Shown: positions 58,964 through 64,000 of the stretch, in pieces
How the letters are laid out: each line of letters opens with the position of its first letter
How positions within the stretch are numbered: position 1 is the first letter of the stretch
Assembly: GCF_001808185.1 (NCBI RefSeq)
Contig: NZ_CP017668.1
Coordinates: forward strand, 620,001 to 684,000
DNA length: 64,000 nt
Source of the DNA: Jeongeupia sp. USM3
GTDB lineage: Bacteria; Pseudomonadota; Gammaproteobacteria; Burkholderiales; Chitinibacteraceae
Reading direction: 5' to 3'
Notes under the pieces: generated by a model
What the model was told of the DNA's origin: nothing
Databases searched by the model: none
The model's input: the letters and a program-made list of their open reading frames with translations, nothing else
Translations under genes and position numbers: made by a program

Positions 58964-59964
58964 CAGGCCACCTCCCACGGCAACACCGCCTTGCGCCAGA
59001 ACGCCCACAACGTGCGTTGGGTGACTTTGACCGCAAACCCCGCCTCGGGCATCGAGATCGCCAGTTCGTCGAGCCGGCCGCCCTTCAGCGCCGCCAGCGC
59101 CGGTGCCAGCCAGTCCGTTTCGAGCGCCAGCCAGGCCGACAGCCACGCATGCGCATCACCGTAGAGGTTGCCATCGCGCAGCGTATCCAGAACCACGACC
59201 GCATCACCGGAAACCGCCTCAAAATCGCTTGGCGCCGGCCTCGCCTGGCCGCCGCCGTGCTGGGTCAGCGCAGCCACCAGCGGCAGGTCGCTCAGCACCG
59301 GCTGCGCCGGCGCGACCGGTTTGTCGGCCAGCGGGTACTGGCCGCCCCCCCAGGGCCAGACGCTCTGGATCGCCGGCTTGCCGGCGGCCACGCGCGCGTC
59401 ATTGACCGGATGGTTGTAGAGGCACATCTGGATCTCGTTCAGCAAGCCATGCCAGCGCAGCGCGCCGTCGCCCTTGGGCAGATGCTCGCGGACATCGCGC
59501 CCGAGCACGGCGTCGATCGGCGACCAGACGAGGCCCGGATCGGCCGGCAGCCGCAGGTACCAGCGCGACGGCGTCGCCGCCACGAAGCGCAGGCCGTCAT
59601 CGCGATACAGCGCGTTCAGCCCGGCGCACAGACCGTCGGCCTCGGCCTGCGTCAGCGGAAAGTGTCCGGCATCGACCAGCAGCAGGCGGTCGCGATCGAC
59701 ACGCAAGTGAACCGGGTCGGCCCGCAACCAGAAACCCGGCGCCTCGCCGGGCAGGTCAAGCGCCATCGTCAGTGGTGCAACGGGCAGATCACCCAGGCCG
59801 CAGCGGTTGGCGAGCCAGGTTTCGAGCGGCTCTGGCCGCGCCGGCCGGCGGGCTCCGCGGCCGAGCAGCATCGCCGTCGCGGGCAGGGAAACGGACCGGG
59901 CAAAAGCGGCGATCTCGTCGCGCGCCGCCCAGTCGGAATAAGGGAGGACAAGGTGAAGGGGCAT
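58963..59964 (-). CDS. Conserved protein of unknown function (COG4255-like)
   Basis: A 333-residue soluble protein. Family databases often label it phosphoglycerate-mutase-like or uncharacterised (COG4255), but I see no phosphoglycerate mutase motif. Conserved-looking segments are LLVDAGHFPLTQAEADGLCA, RWYLRLPADPGLVWSP, the NEIQMCLYNHPVNDAR stretch and SVWPWGGGQYP. It is coupled to recJ by a one-base stop/start overlap. In related betaproteobacteria the pair is also adjacent, as far as I recall. Function unknown. Confidence 0.7.
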   Translation of the reverse strand: MPLHLVLPYSDWAARDEIAAFARSVSLPATAMLLGRGARRPARPEPLETWLANRCGLGDLPVAPLTMALDLPGEAPGFWLRADPVHLRVDRDRLLLVDAGHFPLTQAEADGLCAGLNALYRDDGLRFVAATPSRWYLRLPADPGLVWSPIDAVLGRDVREHLPKGDGALRWHGLLNEIQMCLYNHPVNDARVAAGKPAIQSVWPWGGGQYPLADKPVAPAQPVLSDLPLVAALTQHGGGQARPAPSDFEAVSGDAVVVLDTLRDGNLYGDAHAWLSAWLALETDWLAPALAALKGGRLDELAISMPEAGFAVKVTQRTLWAFWRKAVLPWEVA

Positions 59965-60014
59965 CGGCCGATTTTATCACGCCGAGTGCCCCGTCCCTTG
60001 CCGGAGAAGCCGCA

Positions 60015-60797
60015 TCAGACCTTGGTCGCGAGCTTCTTCAGCAGGTGCGCGACGGCAACAAAACCGAAGGTGCCGGTGACCGCGACGCTGGCGCCGAAAC
60101 CGCCCTCGCAATCGAGCCGCACCGGCGAATCGCCGACGGCCGGTTTCTGCGCGCAGACGCTGCCGTCGAGTTGCGGGTAGACGAGCGGCTCGGTCGAGAA
60201 CACGCAGTCGATGCCGAACTTCTTGTCGCCCTTCGGGAAACCGTACTCGCGCCGCAGGATGCTGCGGACCTTGCTGGCGAGCGGGTCCTGCGTGGTTCTG
60301 GCCAGATCGGTGACCTGCACCTGCGTCGGGTCGATCTGGCCGCCGGCGCCGCCGGTGGTGATCAGGCTGACCTTGTTGCGCCGGCACCAGTGGATCAGCG
60401 CCGCCTTGGTCTTGACCGAATCGATCGCGTCGACGACGTAATCGAAACCGACGCCAAGCAGTGCGGCCAGATTGTCGGCATCGACGAAATCCTCGACCGT
60501 CGTCACCCGGCATTCGGGGTTGATCGCGACGATGCGCTCGGCCAGCGCCGCGACCTTCATCCTGCCGTACTGGCCGGCCAGGGCCGGCAGTTGCCGGTTG
60601 GTGTTCGACACGCAGATGTCATCGAGGTCGATCAGCGTGATCGCGCCGATGCCGGAACGCGCCAGCGCCTCGGCCGACCACGAGCCGACGCCGCCAACAC
60701 CGATCACGCAGACGTGCGCAGCGCGGAATGTCTCCAGCGCGGCAGCGCCGTAAAGCCGGGCGATGCCGCCGAAGCGGCGCTCGTACGAGGTATCCAC
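60015..60797 (-). CDS. tcdA: tRNA threonylcarbamoyladenosine dehydratase
   Basis: A 260-residue E1-like enzyme that cyclises t6A37 of tRNA to ct6A using ATP. The adenylation Rossmann motif GVGGVGSWSAEALARSGIG follows the start VDTSYERRFGGIARLYG. DLDDICVSNTNRQ and DAIDSVKTKAALIHWC complete the nucleotide and tRNA-related region. The GTG at 60797 starts two bases after the rimO stop and gives the usual length. MoeB/ThiF relatives are ruled out by the TcdA-like N-terminus and C-terminal KKFGIDCVFSTE. Confidence 0.9.
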   Translation of the reverse strand: MDTSYERRFGGIARLYGAAALETFRAAHVCVIGVGGVGSWSAEALARSGIGAITLIDLDDICVSNTNRQLPALAGQYGRMKVAALAERIVAINPECRVTTVEDFVDADNLAALLGVGFDYVVDAIDSVKTKAALIHWCRRNKVSLITTGGAGGQIDPTQVQVTDLARTTQDPLASKVRSILRREYGFPKGDKKFGIDCVFSTEPLVYPQLDGSVCAQKPAVGDSPVRLDCEGGFGASVAVTGTFGFVAVAHLLKKLATKV

Positions 60798-60799
60798 GG

Positions 60800-62122
60800 T
60801 CAGCCTTCGATCTGCTCGGCCCACAGGTCGTGCTCGTCGGCGTCGGTGATCCGCACTTTGACGAAGTCGCCCGGCCGCACGCCGGCGGCCGGCTCGAAGA
60901 ACACCAGCCCGTCGATCTCCGGTGCATCGGCATAGGTGCGCGCCACGGCGCCTTCGTCGTCGATCTCGTCGACGAGCACGGTGAACTCGCGGCCGATCTT
61001 GGCCTGCAGTCGCGCCGCGGAAATCGCCGCCTGCTTTTCCATGAAGCGGCGTTTGCGGTCTTCGGCGACATCCGCCGCTACGTGGTCCGGCAGATCGTTC
61101 GCCGTCGCGCCGTCGACCGGCGAATAGGTGAAACAGCCGACGCGGTCGAGCTGGGCTTCGTCGAGGAAGGCCAGCAGCTCGTCGAAATCGGCGTCGGTCT
61201 CGCCCGGAAAGCCGACGATGAAGGTCGAACGGATCGTCAGGTCCGGACAGATCTCGCGCCACTTCTTGATGCGCTCGAGCACGTTGGCGCTGTTGGCCGG
61301 ACGCTTCATCAGCTTGAGCACGCGCTGGCTGGCGTGCTGGAACGGGATATCGAGGTAAGGCACGATCTTGCCCTCGGCCATCAGCGGAATGACCTCGTCG
61401 ACGTGCGGATACGGGTAGACGTAATGCAGTCGCGCCCAGATGCCGAGCTTGCCGAGTTCCTCGCACAGCTCGGTCATCCGCGTCCGCACCGGCCGGCCGT
61501 TGTGGAAACCGGTCTTGTACTTGACGTCGACACCGTAGGCGCTGGTGTCCTGCGAGATGATCAACAGCTCCTTGACGCCCGACTTGGCCAGATTCTCGGC
61601 CTCCTTCAGCACGTCGTGGATCGGCCGGCTCACGAGGTCGCCGCGCATGCTCGGAATGATGCAGAAGGTGCAGCGGTGGTTGCAACCTTCGGAAATCTTC
61701 AGGTAGGCGTAGTGCTTCGGCGTGAGCTTGACCCCCGCCGGCGGCACCAGATCCATGAACGGGTCGTGCGGCTTGGGCAGGTGCTGGTGGACGTGGTTCA
61801 TCACCTCGTCGCGTGCATGCGCGCCGGTCACCGCCAGCACCTTCGGGTGCGTCTCGCGGATCAGGTTGCCGTCTTCCTTGCTGCCCAGACAGCCGGTGAC
61901 GATCACCTTGCCGTTCTCGGCCAGCGCCTCGCCGATCGCATCGAGCGACTCCTGCACGGCGGAATCAATGAAGCCACAGGTATTGACGACAACCAGATCG
62001 GCATCGTCATACGACGGCGAAATATCGTAGCCCTCGGCACGCAGCTGCGTGATGATCTGCTCGGAGTCCGTCAAAGCCTTCGGACAGCCCAGCGAAACGA
62101 ACCCAACTCTTGGTGCGGACAT
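60800..62122 (-). CDS. rimO: Ribosomal protein S12 methylthiotransferase RimO
   Basis: A 440-residue radical-SAM enzyme (441 in E. coli) that methylthiolates Asp88 of ribosomal protein S12. The N-terminal UPF0004 domain supplies three cysteines (SLGCPKA, VVNTCGF, VTGCLG). The radical-SAM cluster is EGCNHRCTFCIIP, and a TRAM domain follows at the C-terminus (EFTVLVDEI). The ATG at 62122 matches the family start MSAPRVGFVSLGCPKALTDS. tcdA, another translation-related modification gene, is next. Confidence 0.96.
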   Translation of the reverse strand: MSAPRVGFVSLGCPKALTDSEQIITQLRAEGYDISPSYDDADLVVVNTCGFIDSAVQESLDAIGEALAENGKVIVTGCLGSKEDGNLIRETHPKVLAVTGAHARDEVMNHVHQHLPKPHDPFMDLVPPAGVKLTPKHYAYLKISEGCNHRCTFCIIPSMRGDLVSRPIHDVLKEAENLAKSGVKELLIISQDTSAYGVDVKYKTGFHNGRPVRTRMTELCEELGKLGIWARLHYVYPYPHVDEVIPLMAEGKIVPYLDIPFQHASQRVLKLMKRPANSANVLERIKKWREICPDLTIRSTFIVGFPGETDADFDELLAFLDEAQLDRVGCFTYSPVDGATANDLPDHVAADVAEDRKRRFMEKQAAISAARLQAKIGREFTVLVDEIDDEGAVARTYADAPEIDGLVFFEPAAGVRPGDFVKVRITDADEHDLWAEQIEG

Positions 62123-62188
62123 GCAATTCTCCGGCGCTCTCGGGCGCACACTTCACCGCGCGTGCTCCGCCGCGCCGGTACAAAACGA

Positions 62189-62217
62189 TGCGGGCATGCC
62201 GTTCTGGCATGCCCGCA
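62189..62217 (-). terminator. Intrinsic terminator after phaR
   Basis: GCGGGCATGCC / GGCATGCCCGC stem with a five-base loop; on the minus strand ATCGTTTTG follows. It separates phaR from rimO. Confidence 0.82.
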
Positions 62218-62246
62218 GGGACAACATGCGATTTTAATTCAAGCGC

Positions 62247-62885
62247 TTAGCTCTTGGTAGTGCGTTTTCGCGTCGTCGTCTTCGCCGGCTCGGCCTGCGG
62301 CGGCGCCGAAGGCTGGGGCTCGTCGGGCTCCGCCTCGGTCTTGCCATAACCGGGCATGCCGAAACCGGTGAACAGGTTCTTGGCCCGATCCTGCAACTGC
62401 TGCTGCATGTCGACGAACAGATTGGTGCTGCTCTCCAGGTAATTGCCCATCATGCTTTGCAGCGCCGGCCCCTGGAACTTCATGAAATCGCCCCAGAGAT
62501 TGGCATTGCCAAGCATCGGGTTGTCGCCGCTCATCGCCGACGACGCCTGGTCCTGCAGGCGATGCTGCATCTCGGCGAACAGTTGCAGGTTCTTTTCGAG
62601 ATAGTTGCCCATCAGCCCCTGCATCGCATTGCCGTAGAAGCGGATGATCTGCGTCAGCACGTCATAGCTGAACAGCGGCATGCCTCCCGCTTCCTCGTCC
62701 ATGATGATCTGCAGCAGCACGCTGCGGGTAATATCCTCGCCGCTCTTGGCGTCGACCACCTGGATGTCGATACAGTCGAGCACCAGTTGCTTGACGTCGG
62801 CCAGCGTGATGTAGCTGCTCGTCGCCGTGTCATACAGGCGACGGTTCGGGTATTTCTTGATGACGCGCTTTTCTTCGGCACTCAT
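62247..62885 (-). CDS. phaR: Polyhydroxyalkanoate synthesis repressor PhaR
   Basis: A 212-residue DNA- and PHB-binding repressor. The N-terminal PhaR DNA-binding domain (KKYPNRRLYDTATSSYITLA) is followed by the PHB-associated domain repeats (QGLMGNYLEKNLQLFAEMQ, QSMMGNYLESSTNLFVDMQ). A basic TTTRKRTTKS tail closes it. PhaR represses phasin genes until PHA granules titrate it away. The phasin gene is divergent, 208 bases away, with candidate operators between them. Confidence 0.93.
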   Translation of the reverse strand: MSAEEKRVIKKYPNRRLYDTATSSYITLADVKQLVLDCIDIQVVDAKSGEDITRSVLLQIIMDEEAGGMPLFSYDVLTQIIRFYGNAMQGLMGNYLEKNLQLFAEMQHRLQDQASSAMSGDNPMLGNANLWGDFMKFQGPALQSMMGNYLESSTNLFVDMQQQLQDRAKNLFTGFGMPGYGKTEAEPDEPQPSAPPQAEPAKTTTRKRTTKS

Positions 62886-62961
62886 GCCAGCTCCCTTTGG
62901 TCTGCAGCTCGATGGCTGCATTGTAGATCGCTACCGCTCGTCACCTCGCAACTGCAGATGT

Positions 62962-62970
62962 TGCAGCGCA
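62962..62970. promoter_or_regulatory. Candidate PhaR operator 1 (TGC-N3-GCA)
   Basis: TGCAGCGCA, 12 bases upstream of the TTGACA of the predicted phasin promoter. TGC-N3-GCA is the core of described PhaR sites. Confidence 0.45.
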
Positions 62971-62981
62971 CAAAAAACAGG

Positions 62982-63010
62982 TTGACAAATACCGTAACCA
63001 ATCCAAAAAT
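62982..63010 (+). promoter_or_regulatory. Predicted phasin promoter
   Basis: A perfect -35 TTGACA (62982-62987), 17-base spacer and a moderate -10 AAAAAT (63005-63010). Candidate PhaR sites lie on both sides. Confidence 0.5.
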
Positions 63011-63021
63011 GGTCGTGATTG

Positions 63022-63030
63022 TGCAGAGCA
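63022..63030. promoter_or_regulatory. Candidate PhaR operator 2 (TGC-N3-GCA)
   Basis: TGCAGAGCA within the wider imperfect palindrome TTGTGC-AGA-GCAACAA, just after the expected transcription start of the phasin gene, where a repressor would block it. Confidence 0.5.
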
Positions 63031-63093
63031 ACAAATCATACCCAAATACAGCGCTGCCATCGAAACGCCAACCCATCTCGAGGAAAAGCCGCC

Positions 63094-63663
63094 ATGAGTC
63101 AAGCTCAACAACAGTTCGTCGATTTTGCCACCGAAAACGTCGAAACCGCACTGCGTTTTGCCCGTATTTATCTGGACTCGGCCGAGCGCCTGTCCAAGCT
63201 GAACCTTGAAACCGCCAAGACTGGCCTCGAGGAAGGCGCCAAGCAGGTCAAGTCGCTGGCCGCCGTCAAGGACGCACAGGAAGCCCTCGCCCTGCGCCAG
63301 AAGCAGCTCGAAGCCGGCGTTGACCACCTTGGCCAGTATTCGCGCCAGGTGTACGAAATCACGTCGCAAGCCCAGGCCGAACTGACCAAGATCGCCGAAG
63401 AACAATCGACCGCCTTCAACAAGCAGGTCGTTTCGGGCCTTGACCGCTTCGTCAAGTCGGCCCCGGCCGGCGCCGACGTCGCCGTCGCCGCCGTGAAGTC
63501 GACCGTGCAGGCCACCGCTGCTGCCGTCGACAGCCTGACCAAGGCAGCCAAGCAGGTCGCCGACTTCGCCGACGCATCGGTCAAGGCCGCAACCACCGCG
63601 ACCGCCGATGCAGTCAAGACCGCAGCGAAGAAGTCCGCTGCAGCCGGTGGCGCCGCAGCCTAA
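63094..63663 (+). CDS. phaP: Phasin, PHA granule-associated protein
   Basis: A 189-residue helical phasin that coats polyhydroxyalkanoate granules. The phasin-2 domain (FVDFATENVETALRFARIYL, ERLSKLNLETAKTGLEEGAK, a QSRQVYEITSQAQAEL-like stretch) is followed by an alanine- and lysine-rich C-terminus (AATTATADAVKTAAKKSAAA). AGGAAAAGCC precedes the ATG. PhaR, encoded divergently, is its probable repressor. Confidence 0.93.
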   Translation: MSQAQQQFVDFATENVETALRFARIYLDSAERLSKLNLETAKTGLEEGAKQVKSLAAVKDAQEALALRQKQLEAGVDHLGQYSRQVYEITSQAQAELTKIAEEQSTAFNKQVVSGLDRFVKSAPAGADVAVAAVKSTVQATAAAVDSLTKAAKQVADFADASVKAATTATADAVKTAAKKSAAAGGAAA

Positions 63664-63685
63664 GCGCTCGCGACCGACCGACAAG

Positions 63686-63715
63686 GGGCGCCGATGGCGC
63701 CCTTTGTGTTTTTCG
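63686..63715 (+). terminator. Intrinsic terminator after phasin
   Basis: GGGCGCC-GAT-GGCGCCC stem (63686-63702) followed by TTTGTGTTTTT on the plus strand. Confidence 0.88.
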
Positions 63716-63725
63716 CAATACCATC

Positions 63726-63755
63726 AAAAAAACAAGGGCGCCATCGGCGCCCTTG
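63726..63755 (-). terminator. Intrinsic terminator after pnp
   Basis: CAAGGGCGCC-ATC-GGCGCCCTTG (63733-63755) with a run of seven T on the minus strand (63726-63732). It is nearly an inverted copy of the phasin terminator 30 bases away. Confidence 0.9.
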
Positions 63756-63792
63756 TTGCATCGTCGCAGCGGGAGCCGCAGCTCCCTTGCGC

Positions 63793-64000
63793 TTACTGCT
63801 CGCCTTCGACCGGCGCAGCCGCCGGAGCAGCGACAGCCGCTTCGTCGTTCAGCACGGCCTTGATCGACAGGCGAACACGACCCTTCTCGTCCTGCTCCAG
63901 CGCCTTCACGCGAACGACCTGACCTTCCTTGAGGTAGTCGGACACGTTCTTGATGCGCTCGTTGGCGATCTGGCTGATGTGCACCAGGCCGTCGCGGCCC
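63793..64000 (-). CDS. pnp: Polyribonucleotide nucleotidyltransferase, C-terminal fragment (runs off window)
   Basis: Only the last 68 codons are present. They encode the end of the C-terminal S1 RNA-binding domain (GRDGLVHISQIANERIKNVS, VVRVKALEQDEKGRVRLSIK) and a short acidic/alanine tail. This sequence is characteristic of PNPase, the phosphorolytic 3'-5' exoribonuclease of the degradosome. A generic S1 protein or RpsA is less likely because ISQIANERIxxVxDYLKEG is the PNPase pattern. Confidence 0.88.
   Translation of the reverse strand, partial: GRDGLVHISQIANERIKNVSDYLKEGQVVRVKALEQDEKGRVRLSIKAVLNDEAAVAAPAAAPVEGEQ

Overview
The window is high-GC (about two thirds G+C) chromosomal DNA from a betaproteobacterium. 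It most resembles a chitin-degrading member of the Neisseriales (Chromobacteriaceae or Chitinibacteraceae relatives). This rests on the unbroken order rpsB-tsf-pyrH-frr-uppS-cdsA-dxr-rseP-bamA-skp-lpxD-fabZ-lpxA-lpxB-rnhB, the partial GH9-type hydrolase beside a sugar kinase, a secreted protein built from chitinase-A-N-terminal-like domains, and the PHA genes phaR and phasin. The genus is an inference. No rRNA, tRNA or CRISPR array was seen.

Layout. (1) 1-6818, minus strand: a tightly overlapping run motA, motB, membrane methyltransferase, HDOD protein, SpoU methyltransferase, a small unknown, ung, ROK kinase and the start of a GH9-like gene. (2) 6932-21161, minus: the ribosome/envelope supercluster above; fabZ carries a one-base frameshift. 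(3) 21312-24292, minus: an Mla-like lipid transport operon whose ATPase lacks a P-loop. (4) 24357-26099, plus: crcB, DUF190 and trxB. (5) 26158-28712, minus: a small coiled-coil membrane protein and a large HDOD-GAF regulator. (6) 28884-29923: a complete IS481-family element with a 6-bp GCTAGG duplication, lying downstream of dcd. (7) 30750-34935: peroxiredoxin, PhoH, a 266-bp MITE-like palindromic element, a GNAT acetyltransferase, an orphan ParA and a cupin. (8) 35388-40434: periplasmic asparaginase, then a LysR regulator divergent from an NTF2-like / quinone oxidoreductase / NTF2-like / DoxX cluster, and a lipoprotein. (9) 40541-50395, minus: nitrate assimilation, nasT-nasS then narK-nirB-nirD-nasA-cobA. 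(10) 50628-55318, plus: a caa3-type cytochrome oxidase. (11) 55380-64000: ChiA_N-like secreted protein, two small lipoproteins, recJ, a conserved unknown, tcdA, rimO, phaR, phasin and the 3' end of pnp.

How it works together. In the nitrate region NarK imports nitrate, NasA reduces it to nitrite, NirBD reduces nitrite to ammonium, and CobA makes the siroheme precursor. The control DNA is unusually legible. narK has a sigma-54 promoter and an upstream NtrC-like dyad. Its ~125-nt leader holds two hairpins with A1/G4 hexaloops (the ANTAR target pattern) followed by an intrinsic terminator. The likely reader of that leader, NasT with its nitrate sensor NasS, is encoded just upstream, also behind a sigma-54-like promoter.

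Other points of interest are a dispersed 22-bp repeat found downstream of three genes, the IS481 transposase whose stop codon lies in the duplicated target, paired TGC-N3-GCA motifs around the phasin promoter, and the P-loop-less ABC ATPase.
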